This document shows positions 39,362 through 49,570 of a stretch of DNA of 64,000 nucleotides, piece by piece; the first letter of the stretch is position 1, and each line of letters begins with the position of its first letter. Position numbers and translations under genes: made by a program. Origin of the DNA: Stentor roeselii. Lineage: Eukaryota > Ciliophora > Heterotrichea > Heterotrichida > Stentoridae. Location of the stretch: assembly GCA_006503475.1 (NCBI GenBank), contig RSEH01000160.1, forward strand, positions 46,753-110,752, given 5' to 3'. The notes under the pieces are model-generated. The model searched no databases. It had not been told where the DNA came from and saw only the letters and a list, made by a program, of their open reading frames with translations.

Positions 39362-40741
39362 ATGTTTCTAGTTCTTCTGTCATTGGTCCATGCCACCGAC
39401 CTGATCGATCAAGAAATTCAAGAAACTTTTAACCTAATCACCCTTTTCCAAGAAAAAATCAAAGGAATCAATGATTTCCGAGTAAAACTCCAAGACCAAG
39501 GCATAGAAATTCCAGAAAACGACGACTGGAAAACTTTACCAGGTCTAATCCCACAGCCAGATCACGACTCTTTACCTCAAAGATTAAAATCTTTAGGAGC
39601 CATTCCAGTTTCAAGTAAAAGTCTAGATTTTATAGCTCTTAAAGGAAAAGAAGGTTCCTTAAAGATAGGCCTGGTGATTTGTCAAGGTTCTCTTATAAGT
39701 GTTTATTCAAGTTCTGCAGAGCTTTTAGGAACTTACGCCTTGAACAATATTTTATTCTGTGCAGCAAGCTCCACCCCAGACGACCCTTTGATTGGAGTAG
39801 TTGCTGGTTCCAGTCCTTTTGAACTTGCAGTTCTTTCTTTTGACGGCTCAGTCCTTCAGCTGCTCAGTAGTCGAAGACTTTTAAACGACACGGCTTTGCC
39901 CACAGCTTTTATTAACTATTCAAGATTAGGGAAAAAATACTGGATTGCTGGTGATGATCGAGGGCGGATTACTTTTTTTGCAGGGAATGGTGAAGTGATA
40001 GGACAAGGAAATACCAGCACGACAAGTGTCACACTTTTGGATAAGTTCGGAAGTCAGGTCGTCTTCGCTGGGGATAATAAAGTCGGGGTTTATAATTTAG
40101 GGACTTTGGAAGTGTTTCAGATGTGTGAACCTGCTTTGTATGATGTTGTTGATGTTGCTCAGGATTTTAGTGCTACTGTTATTTATGTGCTGGTTAGGAA
40201 TGGGGATATTTTGGTTTATGATACGAAACATTCTTCTTCTACCTCGGCTCCTATGTGCAAGTCGGTTGCCAGGTTTGATAATCATTTTTATAAGCCGAGT
40301 AAACTGGTGGCTTTAAGAGGGTCTTTACTTGCGATTTCGAATAATGTTGTTATCAGTTATAACTTTTCTTCTTTGGAAACTGATACTTTTTATCCTCCTA
40401 CGTTTTATAAGGTTAGAAGTAAGGATGGACAGACTGGGTTCAAAAGCTTGAGAATGCCTAATGCTGGGAATTATTTGGTTATTTTTAATAGTGCTGAGAT
40501 TAACTTGTATGAAGTTACAAATGTTTTCTTTACCCCAGGCAACGCCCCTTTTGATTATACAGGACCATTAATCACCATTTTCATGTTCATCGGAGGAATA
40601 GTCTTATGGAAACTACTTCAAGGCCAAAAGAAACAAAAGCAGCAGTCAAACCCGAGCCAAAATTATTCAAGATCAAGAACCAGCGAAAAAAACGTGAGAT
40701 TTAACGAAAATCCCCAAGTTTTTAGATACAAAGATGAATAA
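39362..40741 (+). CDS. Type I membrane protein with beta-propeller-like ectodomain
   Basis: 459 aa, ATG to TAA. A short signal peptide (MFLVLLSLVHA) is followed by a ~370-residue luminal or extracellular region of repeated beta-strand pattern (LISVYSSSAELLG, WIAGDDRGRITFFAGNGEVI, VFAGDNKVGVYNLGTLE, ILVYDTKHSS), suggesting a WD40/quinoprotein-like beta-propeller, then one TM helix (ITIFMFIGGIVLWKLL, ~403-420) and a short basic cytosolic tail. No specific family recognised. Candidate roles include an ER or surface receptor. It lies 9 nt after the previous gene and 17 nt before the PDE. Confidence 0.8.
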   Translation: MFLVLLSLVHATDLIDQEIQETFNLITLFQEKIKGINDFRVKLQDQGIEIPENDDWKTLPGLIPQPDHDSLPQRLKSLGAIPVSSKSLDFIALKGKEGSLKIGLVICQGSLISVYSSSAELLGTYALNNILFCAASSTPDDPLIGVVAGSSPFELAVLSFDGSVLQLLSSRRLLNDTALPTAFINYSRLGKKYWIAGDDRGRITFFAGNGEVIGQGNTSTTSVTLLDKFGSQVVFAGDNKVGVYNLGTLEVFQMCEPALYDVVDVAQDFSATVIYVLVRNGDILVYDTKHSSSTSAPMCKSVARFDNHFYKPSKLVALRGSLLAISNNVVISYNFSSLETDTFYPPTFYKVRSKDGQTGFKSLRMPNAGNYLVIFNSAEINLYEVTNVFFTPGNAPFDYTGPLITIFMFIGGIVLWKLLQGQKKQKQQSNPSQNYSRSRTSEKNVRFNENPQVFRYKDE

Positions 40742-40758
40742 ATCCTTCCCTAATTAAA

Positions 40759-42699
40759 ATGGTTAGTCAAAGTCCATTATTACTCAGTTGTTTTTTAAGT
40801 CTTTTTTCACAGAACTTTGCAGGACTTGCCCTAAAACTATTTATTTCATTCATAAGACCAGAAAGCGAGACATTGAAACTTTTAGTGAATTGCTTCTCTT
40901 ATGGTCTGATCCCTTGTTTCCTGGAACTGATCCCGATATGTCTTCATTTCCTCCGAAATGAAAAGTCTCAACTAAGTGGTTCTGATACAGTCAAGAGTTT
41001 TGTCTTAATTTTACTCACAACTGGCTTTTTCAGTCAAAAGGCTTCTGACTTGTTGCCAGTCTTCGCAACTTATGCTTTTTCTTATGTCTATTTCAATGAA
41101 ATGAAAGAAATTCAAATAAAAAAAGATACGGTTCATCAGATACAAGAAGAAAATTCAGCTTATTTAAATCGAGTTGAAAATGCCTCGAAAAGATCGAATT
41201 CGTTGATTTCTAACTCGTCTGGAGCTTCCGGACTTAGAAGAAGTTCAACTATTTTGGGGAAGTTGAAATCTATTAGGTCTCGATCGGGGTCTGGAGTTTT
41301 TTCATTCACTGAAAATTCGGAGCAGGATAGTCCTAAATCAAGCAAGAGCTTCTTAGATTCCAAGAATTCTTTATCAAGTGATGAAGACTCAGGTTCAAAC
41401 TCAGGTCCTTCTCAAGAACCTCAGCTAATTCCAGGTCTTTCCAATGACGAGTTAAAAGAAATCCTAAACGCTCTAATCAGCCAAGAGTACCTAATATGGA
41501 ATCCAAGTAAATCCGCTGAAAACGAGGTTGACTTGCTAGCAATAGCCTTAGAAGCCCAAAACATTTTCACTCAAAAGATAGAAAATCTTCCAGGCTCATC
41601 AAGAAAAACAATGAAAATTTCAACAAAGCCTCAACTGAGACATATCAGAAGCATGATGGAAGTCTCTGAACCTTTAACTGAAGTTCTTGAGTCAATCGGC
41701 GAATGGGATTTTAACTGCTTTGACCTTCTGAGAGTCACAAAAGACCCTGCTTTCGAAGTCGGGCTTTATATTTTCAATACTTTAGGACTTTGTGATAGGT
41801 TTTCTATTGAAAATATTACAATTCGGAAATTTTTGACACTTGTGGAAAATGGATATTATCGGCAGAATTTTTATCATAATTCTTTACATGCTGCTGATGT
41901 CACGGCTTCTACTTTATTTTTGATACAGAAAGGACTCTCTAGATGTGGAAATCTTGTTGATTTAGATGTGTTTGCTTTGGTTTTTGCTGCGATTTGTCAT
42001 GATATTGGACATCCTGGATTGAATAATTCTTTCCTCGTTGCAACGGGTCATGAACTCGCCCTGAAATACAACGACCAGAGCTGTCTAGAAAACATGCACG
42101 CAAACCGAGCCTTTTCAATAATCCAATCCGAAGGTAGTCGTTTAACAAGCAATTTAACAAAAGCCGACTACCAACGTTTTCGAAAACTAGCATTAAATGC
42201 AATCTTAAGCACAGACCTTCAAGTCCACTTCTCTAAACTAACCGAGTTCCGGGGCAACTTAGACAAAAAACTTGACTTCAGTGATGAAAAATTCCGAAGT
42301 CTCGCCCTTCAAATCAGTTTAAAATGCGCTGACATCGGACACGGAGCGAAAAAACTTGAAATTCACATCGATTGGACAAACCTCATCACAAAAGAATTCT
42401 TTAATCAAGGAGATTCAGAGAAAAAAGCAGGAATTCCTGTCAGTCCTCTTTGCGACAGAGCAAGTTGCGTTGTTTCTAAGTCCCAAGTCGGATTTCTTGA
42501 AGTTTTAGTCACTCCGTTGTTTAAGGCTTGGGAAGAGTTCATTGAAAATAATAATGAACAGGATGAAGAACTTGAAATCAGGGTTTGTTTAGAAAATGTT
42601 AGGGAAAATATTGAGTTTTGGAATGAAGAGTTTTCTTGTCTGCAACAAGGGAAAGATTGTTTTCAAATTGATGATCGGGGACCTCCACTTTTGGTTTAA
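40759..42699 (+). CDS. Membrane-anchored cyclic-nucleotide phosphodiesterase (PDEase I)
   Basis: 646 aa, ATG to TAA. The N-terminal ~115 residues contain 3-4 probable TM helices. Residues ~120-230 are Ser-rich linker. The catalytic domain (~315-630) has YHNSLHAADV (372-381, catalytic His373 region), HDIGHPGLNN with metal ligands His414/Asp415, CADIGH with Asp525, and SQVGF with the purine-clamp Gln576. It hydrolyses cAMP and/or cGMP to 5'-NMP; specificity is not readable. The motif usually ADxSNP is ADIGHG here, a ciliate-like deviation that keeps the metal Asp. No GAF or PAS domain. Third gene of a tight trio. Confidence 0.93.
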   Translation: MVSQSPLLLSCFLSLFSQNFAGLALKLFISFIRPESETLKLLVNCFSYGLIPCFLELIPICLHFLRNEKSQLSGSDTVKSFVLILLTTGFFSQKASDLLPVFATYAFSYVYFNEMKEIQIKKDTVHQIQEENSAYLNRVENASKRSNSLISNSSGASGLRRSSTILGKLKSIRSRSGSGVFSFTENSEQDSPKSSKSFLDSKNSLSSDEDSGSNSGPSQEPQLIPGLSNDELKEILNALISQEYLIWNPSKSAENEVDLLAIALEAQNIFTQKIENLPGSSRKTMKISTKPQLRHIRSMMEVSEPLTEVLESIGEWDFNCFDLLRVTKDPAFEVGLYIFNTLGLCDRFSIENITIRKFLTLVENGYYRQNFYHNSLHAADVTASTLFLIQKGLSRCGNLVDLDVFALVFAAICHDIGHPGLNNSFLVATGHELALKYNDQSCLENMHANRAFSIIQSEGSRLTSNLTKADYQRFRKLALNAILSTDLQVHFSKLTEFRGNLDKKLDFSDEKFRSLALQISLKCADIGHGAKKLEIHIDWTNLITKEFFNQGDSEKKAGIPVSPLCDRASCVVSKSQVGFLEVLVTPLFKAWEEFIENNNEQDEELEIRVCLENVRENIEFWNEEFSCLQQGKDCFQIDDRGPPLLV

Positions 42700-43000
42700 G
42701 TTAATAATTTCGAGATTTATGGGATGTTTGGGTTGTTTTAAGGGTTTTAATAGGGGTGGGAAAAAAATTAACTTTTATAAGGACTGATAATATTAATAGG
42801 AATGTTTTAGATTAATATTATGGAATAATAATGTGGTAAGAATTATGGTGAAAGAGAAATTACAAGATGGGGTAATTATCAAGAAATCATCAAAAGTATT
42901 AATATCATTTCTAATTTTCTCTTCCGATGCTTAAAGTAATTCAAGTCTTAATCCAAATCTCCTAAAAAGCCCTATATTTAAATATTTAGCATCTTAATAA
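42700..43000. other. Intergenic spacer
   Basis: 301 bp; G-rich just after the PDE stop, then A/C-rich with TATATTTAAA at 42973-42982, 18 nt before the next ATG. No gene. Confidence 0.45.
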
Positions 43001-43342
43001 ATGGAAGGAGATCGTTCTGTGACCTTTATAGCTCCAGTAGCGATAAAGGCAACAACTCAATTTATTCTGATTCCCGCAGCTCCATTTTTTCAAGATTCAC
43101 GGATATTCCCTTCACTCTTAGAAAAAATAACAGAGCTCGACCGAGCTGCGAAGGTCAAAAAGTATCTGGAAAAAAAGCGAAAAAGGAATTTCGCTCGACA
43201 TATAAGATATGAGTGCCGAAGGACTCTGGCTGTCAGCCGCACCAGGCAAAACGGAAGATTCATCAAAAGTAACTCTCGGAAAAGCACAGAAGATGAAGAA
43301 ACCATGTTCATTTCAGAAAAAGTGCCTTGCGAGGCAATTTAG
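43001..43342 (+). CDS. CCT-motif protein
   Basis: 113 aa, ATG to TAG. Residues ~46-90 (RAAKVKKYLEKKRKRNF, then ARHIRYECRRTLAVSR and TRQNGRFIK) match the plant CCT motif (CONSTANS, CO-like, TOC1) pattern: R-x-x-x-V-x-x-Y-x-x-K-R-K-x-R-x-F, then IRYE-x-R-x-x-x-A-x-x-R-x-R-x-x-GRF-x-K. In plants this motif supports nuclear import and contacts with HAP/NF-Y factors and DNA. The protein has little outside the motif except an acidic tail. A role as a small nuclear regulator is inference. Convergent with the FAM135-like gene, 56 bp apart. Confidence 0.85.
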   Translation: MEGDRSVTFIAPVAIKATTQFILIPAAPFFQDSRIFPSLLEKITELDRAAKVKKYLEKKRKRNFARHIRYECRRTLAVSRTRQNGRFIKSNSRKSTEDEETMFISEKVPCEAI

Positions 43343-43361
43343 GTCAATCCTGTAAATAGTC

Positions 43362-43374
43362 TCCCCGTCGGGGA
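43362..43374. other. GC-rich 13-bp inverted repeat between convergent stops
   Basis: TCCCCGTCGGGGA can form a 5-bp G/C stem with a GTC loop. It is conspicuous in AT-rich DNA and lies in the 56-bp 3' spacer between two convergent genes. It could be a 3'-end or insulating structure, or chance. Confidence 0.4.
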
Positions 43375-43398
43375 TTCTCTTAGATAGTTAATCAATTA

Positions 43399-45717
43399 CT
43401 AGCTAAACAACTCTGGATATCTATGAATAATCATTTTCATGAGTGTCTGATTTTCCAAGAACTGAATATGAGCAGCTCGTCCAATAAGTGTATCCAAGCT
43501 TTTTTCAGGCATTCGAAAATTGATATCAAGTCTATAAAGCGCTTCAACATTCATTCCAGCAAGAAGATTTCTCGTCATTTCTTCATAAATCTCTGCTTTT
43601 TCAGGTTCATTCCCAGACTTAAGAGTGAGTTCCATGCGAGCCGAGTCATACGGTGCATACTGATCCTGATAAGAGCTGACAAGCATGATATGTTTAAACC
43701 ATCCAAGTCCTTTTTTCGTGCTAAGTTCATATAAAAAGCACTGTCGAAGACTCGGATTTTCACTCATGCTAAGTTGTTGAAGACATTTAGACTTTCTCCA
43801 TTTTTTCAAGAACCACATTCCTGCATCGATGATTTTCGAAGAGTTGTACATGTACCCGAGATGAGGACTTGAAAGACTGATGTACATGTGCATCTTAGAA
43901 GAGTAGTTCTCCAGATAAGGCAAAGCCGCCCTGATGATAAGTCCGCCCATTGAATGTCCGATGAAGGAAAGTCTTCCAAGACTTCGATTAGGACACCATT
44001 CAGAAATGAAGTTCATTACTTCTTGTGCGAGTCTTACTCCCATTTCACTAATATCGCCTTCAGTTGACTCTTCATTCGAATTAGAACAAAGAAAAAGTGC
44101 CTCTGGGTGAATAAGTGCGATATTGTTTTTCATCAAACGCATGTCGAAGTGGTTCCCTTGGAATCCATGAACCAATACAATCAGATGGACACCTTTGTAA
44201 AGACGGCTTAGTTTAAATGAAATCGAGTTGTCGTTTTCAATGCTCTCGTCAGTCGAAGTCGAAACAGGCTGGACCGAGTTGCCCATCGAGTTCTTCTCAC
44301 GAATACAAACATCTTCAAAGAGAATCGGTCTCAAGTCAATGCCATTCGTGATGACTTCTTCTTCTATCGGCATCAAGGACCTCATCTGAAAAGCTCTATC
44401 ATTTCTTTTACAATTCGCAAGAGTTTCATGCATTTCTCCTAAGTTCTCCTCATGTGCAATGGAGAAGTCTTTAGTCCTATGAACGACGCGGATGATATTT
44501 TCTGAAAGTCTTTCTTTTACCTTATCATGATGCATTTCTTGCAATAAGGTATTCAAAGGTCTCGGTACAAGTTTCACCAGTTCTAAAAGTCGATGCCAAA
44601 GTTGAAAAAGCGACCCTGCTATTAAATTGATGTCTGTTAAAAGTAACGTCGCGATTTTGCATGGATCATGAGATGCGACTCTTTCACTAAAGCGAAAACT
44701 TGAGTTTTGTCTTTCATCTTCAATTCCTGAAATAGAAGAAAGTGAAAGTTCAGGGTGTTCCTCGTTTTCTTCAATGCAGCCGAGACCTGAGTCGTTTAAA
44801 GAGTCCAGATAATTTTTTTTTAACTGGCCTGAAAAGCCGGGAATTGTAAGTCTTGGAATTGTGCAAAGTTGAGAAAAGCTGATTTTTTCTTTTGAAGTTA
44901 AACATTTCCCAGCGATTAGAACAAAAGCGTTTTTCATACTTTCGAAGGACCCGAGAAGTTTTTCGATGTAGTCTTTGTAGACCTTGTCAGTTTCTTCTGC
45001 CCCGACAAATGTTTTTGGTTTTCCTCGACTGTCTCTGAAGAGATATTCGGCGAAACTATTGTAAGCTGGCTTGTTTTTTACTTGTTTTCCTAAAGCGGTC
45101 AAAGGAAGTACCCGGTACCTGAAGTCAAGAAGGGAGACGTGAACCATCAGGTTTACTATTGAGAAGTAGTTCTCGTTGAAGACTAGCGGGAAGTACTCGT
45201 GAATGCCTGAAAACGAGTTGTATATGATTAGAGTTGATTTTGCAACGCTTTTGAACTCGAGTTGGGAACTGGAGGTCATTTCGTAAGCTTTTTCTACTGT
45301 TACTTCGCCTTCTAGTTCGGAAAATACTAACTCGGCTTCGATTTTTAACTCGTTTTTTTCCATCTCGACTCGCTCGTCGAGCTCGATTCGGAAACAAGAG
45401 ATTTCGTTTAGTTCGACTTCTTCTTCGCAGTACCTGATTAGAAAGGCACTGCTTGAGATCGATTGGGAGGACTCGTCTTTACTTGCTGGGATTATGTGGT
45501 GAGGGTCTTGTTTCTGGCTTTTTTTCACTTTTGGAACTTGCGAGTTCATTATCATGTACGGGTGCCCTGATACTTTTGAGGTTGCCTGCCCACATGAGAC
45601 TGAAAAACGCAGGTGGTACAGACCTTGATGGAAAAGGTCAACGTTACGGAAACTCTCTGTGTGGATAGCCACTTCGATTATTCCTTTTAAGGACATTTGA
45701 ATATTATTGGAATTCAT
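43399..45717 (-). CDS. FAM135-like protein with DUF676 serine esterase/lipase domain
   Basis: 772 aa, ATG to TAG. The N-terminal block (GIIEVAIHTESFRNVDLF, then HQGLYHLRFSV) matches the FAM135 N-domain. The C-terminal alpha/beta-hydrolase domain (~510-720) has the oxyanion-turn VLVHGFQGNHFDM and the nucleophile elbow GHSMGG (Ser589), followed by YISLSSPHLG and SSYQDQYAP, where acid and His residues are expected. The family is conserved from protists to animals (FAM135A/B); enzymatic substrates are poorly known. The middle (~280-500) is low-conservation and polar. Likely a cytosolic or membrane-associated lipase/esterase. Confidence 0.9.
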   Translation of the reverse strand: MNSNNIQMSLKGIIEVAIHTESFRNVDLFHQGLYHLRFSVSCGQATSKVSGHPYMIMNSQVPKVKKSQKQDPHHIIPASKDESSQSISSSAFLIRYCEEEVELNEISCFRIELDERVEMEKNELKIEAELVFSELEGEVTVEKAYEMTSSSQLEFKSVAKSTLIIYNSFSGIHEYFPLVFNENYFSIVNLMVHVSLLDFRYRVLPLTALGKQVKNKPAYNSFAEYLFRDSRGKPKTFVGAEETDKVYKDYIEKLLGSFESMKNAFVLIAGKCLTSKEKISFSQLCTIPRLTIPGFSGQLKKNYLDSLNDSGLGCIEENEEHPELSLSSISGIEDERQNSSFRFSERVASHDPCKIATLLLTDINLIAGSLFQLWHRLLELVKLVPRPLNTLLQEMHHDKVKERLSENIIRVVHRTKDFSIAHEENLGEMHETLANCKRNDRAFQMRSLMPIEEEVITNGIDLRPILFEDVCIREKNSMGNSVQPVSTSTDESIENDNSISFKLSRLYKGVHLIVLVHGFQGNHFDMRLMKNNIALIHPEALFLCSNSNEESTEGDISEMGVRLAQEVMNFISEWCPNRSLGRLSFIGHSMGGLIIRAALPYLENYSSKMHMYISLSSPHLGYMYNSSKIIDAGMWFLKKWRKSKCLQQLSMSENPSLRQCFLYELSTKKGLGWFKHIMLVSSYQDQYAPYDSARMELTLKSGNEPEKAEIYEEMTRNLLAGMNVEALYRLDINFRMPEKSLDTLIGRAAHIQFLENQTLMKMIIHRYPELFS

Positions 45718-47162
45718 GGAGGAATTATTTAAGGCGTTTTTATGAGTAAAAGGTTTTGGTATTTTTATTACGGCTGTTATTAAGCATGACAGAATTTTTG
45801 TGGAGAAAGATAGTTATTAAATATTGGTATGTATAAAGTTTAATGATTTTAGAATATTGATATATGAAATAAGATTATTAAATTCATCTGAAACAGATAT
45901 TATTATTTTCTAAAGGATATCAACTTTTAACTATTTGAGAAAACCTAAATGTAACCCAAGTAAGCTTGAAATTTTAAACTAGAATAAAAAGAAAAATTTT
46001 GCAGGTATTACTGAATTCTCATAATAAAAATTCGAAATTTAACACTTCGATTGTCAAATATTAGTGATAATTGGAAATTTCATGATTCATGTTTAAGTAA
46101 ATTTAAAAGATTAAGATAAATGTCGTAATTTAAAAGCATTTTTCATTATTTGATATGGATTGAAAGAATTATTTATTTTAGAATATGATAAACAGTAAAT
46201 ATTAGTAGAAATTGTATATTTTTACATGCATTTATATTTAGAGCGATCTCGATAATATACCACTTTCAAGTATTTTTTTTAATAAATTTTCATCATATAA
46301 TCTATTTTGAAATACTTTTTCATAAGGATAGTAGATTTTAAATATCCTTAATATCTTTCTGACAGATAATTTATTAGTTGAACTTAGACTTTTGTGAGAA
46401 TATTTTATGGAACCATGGATTATTAAAAATTTTCATTCTAAAACTTCAATGAAATACTAAAAACTGATGCAAGATTCTTTATTATAGGACTAAAATGCTC
46501 ACTAGCCTATTTTTTATTAAACTCGATTTTATAAACTGAATATCATTAGTATAATTTACGAAGAATTAAGCTTATATGATTTATGTTGAAATATTGTGTT
46601 GAGTTGAATATAGGTGATAAGTTGTTTTCATGATCTTTATCTTTTCGATTCCTTTTTTGCTAAGTGAATCTCTAAATCAAATATATTACTAGGTAGCATA
46701 TTTTTCATTTTTATGATAGTTTAAAATTTAATAAAAATATAGATCTATTAAATATATTCAAAAATTCAATTATTTATATTTTTGTTAATTTCAAGAAGAT
46801 TGAAACCTATTTCTAATATGATAATGATATTAGGTAATATCAATCATTTTCTTTGTTATTATAGGGCAAGTTATCGAATATCGAAAATAAGGTAAAGTAC
46901 TCAAGTTAAATTTATTGTTTTTACTTAAATTTGTAGTTTCTGTAGTACTTACATCATGAGACTAGTGAATACTTTACATACCTCTCTAGAATTATTCCAA
47001 GTTTAGTAAGTTAATGCATATAGGATTAATAAAACCTCTAATTTAGCTAGCTAATCCTATTAACCTACAAATTTTCAACTATTTGATTATTGATTTTTTA
47101 TTGATATTTTATATGCTGCTGAACAGAAAATGACTAATTTCATAATAATAAAGGTTATCTAA
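45718..47162. other. 1.4-kb very AT-rich gene desert
   Basis: No ORF of note, no RNA gene recognised, no clear repeat. The first bases are the upstream flank of the FAM135-like gene (TTATTTAAGG at 45725-45734 on the + strand). Confidence 0.6.
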
Positions 47163-47651
47163 CTAGGTTTCACTTGAATTAAGTAATCGTTCAAGCGAAT
47201 CAACCAAAAATAAAAATGAATTCTTCATATATGTAAAAAAACCGTTCTTTGATTGGTCCCTGACTTCAACTAATCTTATTTTTTCATTTTTTAATAATCC
47301 AATCTTTCTCAGGAAACTCTTTTTAGAATAATAAATACTATAAAAAATGATTTGGTTTTTAAAGTCAAATTGAACCTTACCGAATTCCAAATTTTCATTC
47401 AAATTTCTTAATAATTCATAAATTTTACTTTCATCAATTTGCCCTGAGTGCTCAATATGAGTTGTAAGTTGTATTGAATTATTTTCAGATTTAAATTCAA
47501 TATTAGAATTATCCATAAAGTTACGAGTTTCAAGGTTTTCTTTATTTATATCTCTTGGATGTTCAATGATAGTACTATTTTTATTTGCTTCTCTTGCACT
47601 AGTTTCCAGACACTCAGATTTTTCAGTCTCAACAGGCATAATTTTTAACAT
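47163..47651 (-). CDS. Possible hypothetical protein in AT-rich region
   Basis: 162 aa, ATG to TAG. The N-terminal half is polar (Asn/Glu/Ser/Lys). The C-terminal half alternates beta-like and helical stretches (GKVQFDFKNQIIFYSIYYS, FFTYMKNSFLFLVDSLERLL). No family recognised. Codon use is markedly more AT-rich than neighbouring genes, and the flanks are desert. It may be a real fast-evolving gene, a remnant, or chance. Confidence 0.4.
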   Translation of the reverse strand: MLKIMPVETEKSECLETSAREANKNSTIIEHPRDINKENLETRNFMDNSNIEFKSENNSIQLTTHIEHSGQIDESKIYELLRNLNENLEFGKVQFDFKNQIIFYSIYYSKKSFLRKIGLLKNEKIRLVEVRDQSKNGFFTYMKNSFLFLVDSLERLLNSSET

Positions 47652-48547
47652 TTTTTTTTAAAAAATATAGAACATTCCTTGGCATGATGGCATTATTTCA
47701 AATCATATTTATATATAACGATTTTGTATTTAAAATAATGTTTATTCAACTAGCTTCAATTATCAATTGTATTTAGATATAATTGAATTTTATGCTATTT
47801 TATATTTTTCATTTCAAGTACAATTAGAAATCCCTATGTAAGAGTAACTTTATTAAGAGGTATTAGGATTAGTTATTATCTTTTCTAAGTTCAAAATGCA
47901 ATTAAAATATACAAACCGTTATAAAATTTAATTACAAATTTATCATCATAATAGTTATCGTAATAAAGTATTGAGTCGTTAAATAATTTTCAAAATCAAA
48001 CTGTCTTTCATCAAATATATTTAGTTTATGTAAAATATAACTCAAACCATCTTATATAAATCTTTATTGTGTAATAAATCCATTAAGACATTTAATACTA
48101 TATCTTAGCGAAATTTGGTTTTTTCATCTTTTAAGATTTTCTAAAATTTTAACAAGTGCATATTCTTGTAAATATAATACTCAGTAGATTAAATATCTTT
48201 AAATTTTATTTCGATATAAAGAAAGTTACAAATTGCAAATATTTTTTGTATCTGCTTTTAGATTAAAATGAAAGGAACTAGTTCAGGATTAAAGCAAAAC
48301 TAAAAACTTATAGTTGAATTTAATACGAAAACATTAAATTCGCAAATAACCCAGAGTTAGTATTCAATCTACATATATACCTTTAAATAATCATTATATT
48401 TATTGTGATGAAATAGATCAAAATATTAATAAATGAGCATCACCTGAATTCGGAATATTACTTAATAGATACCTTGTTAAGAACAAATATGTAAATCTCA
48501 ATTTTCGGAAAAAAATCTTGTAAAAAAAATCTAATAAACTCAAAAAT
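47652..48547. other. 0.9-kb AT-rich spacer
   Basis: No gene seen on either strand; a 63-codon minus-strand ORF at 48418-48609 is the antisense shadow of the membrane-protein gene that follows. Confidence 0.5.
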
Positions 48548-49570
48548 ATGATAGACTCATCCTCGTTCCTGACGATAATTTTACTCTCATTCCTCTTTTT
48601 AACAGGCAAACTAAACAGATCAACAATAGTAACGATCCTGATACAGTTCCTTGTGAGTTACTTTACAGACTTCTTATCAATTTTAACCTAATTCTACCCA
48701 GAACAACTTCCCGATTTTACTTTGAATTCTTTAAGTTCTTCTTACTTTTTCTTAAAATCTCTGATTTACAACAAATACATCGTCTTCGCCATAACCCTCT
48801 ACACCTGGCTCGAGACTTTGCTAAAGCTTTTCATCAACTTTCCCATTTTTCAAGACAAAGAATTACTATCAAAAGTTCAATTAACCTACTTCATGATGTA
48901 CTTATTCGAACTAGATCTTTTTAAAGCTTCATTCTTTTTGATTCAAGAGATTTTTCTCCTTTTTGCCCAGAATCGACTGAATTTTCATCCAGAAAATTTT
49001 TTTATCGAGTTGAAGATTTTAGCTGTTCAGTTACTCGTCTTTTGTGCATTGTTGTCAGTTTGGAGTCTTGAAACTTTAGTTGTTTTTTTTGTGAGTTACG
49101 AATTAATGTACGCTTTTTTTACTAGCGGGTTGTTTTTTTGGTTTTACTTGGGACATGGGCTTATTTCCTTCTCCGATGAAATCTTGGTTAAGTCTTTCAA
49201 TGAGCTTCCCAGTAACATGAAAAGAAAATTCGTTTATATTCTTCAAAACAATGAGATTCATCAATCTCGTCTTTTTTTTGGGTACCTCTTTTTGGCTTTC
49301 ACTGTTATTCCTGAAATTTTTTTCAGTTTTAGCTATTGGCTGTTTGATGATAATCTCTTTATTATAAACTGTGTCGTTATTTACTTTTATTCACTTCCTG
49401 TTGCGTTTTTGATGAATGCTTCTCAAGATTTGACGGGACAAGAAAAACATGTTTTGAATGCTTTTTCGATTTGCTTCTCGATTTTAGTTTTTGTTTGGGG
49501 TGGTCGAATGCTTTTTGGATTTGAGTTGGAAAAACATACTTTGAGTCTTTGGAGAGGGATTAATCATTAA
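48548..49570 (+). CDS. Polytopic membrane protein with in-frame TAA
   Basis: From ATG 48548 the frame reads 47 codons (MIDSSSFLTIILLSFLFLTG...), meets TAA at 48689-48691, then continues open in the same frame for 293 codons to TAA 49568-49570. The first in-frame ATG after the TAA is at about 48893. Both sides look coding and hydrophobic (about 8 TM segments in total). No GT...AG segment of 15-16 nt can remove the stop. A 16-nt GTGAGTTACTTTACAG at 48653-48668 is intron-like but would leave another stop. Explanations: nonsense mutation, sequencing error, readthrough, or initiation downstream. Family not recognised. Confidence 0.6.

Noticed and set aside
43423-43734. Plus-strand 103-aa ORF
   Set aside because: Antisense shadow of the FAM135-like lipase domain, which has clear motifs.
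48653-48668. 16-nt intron GTGAGTTACTTTACAG in the membrane-protein gene
   Set aside because: Intron-like, but splicing it leads to another stop and does not bypass the TAA at 48689.
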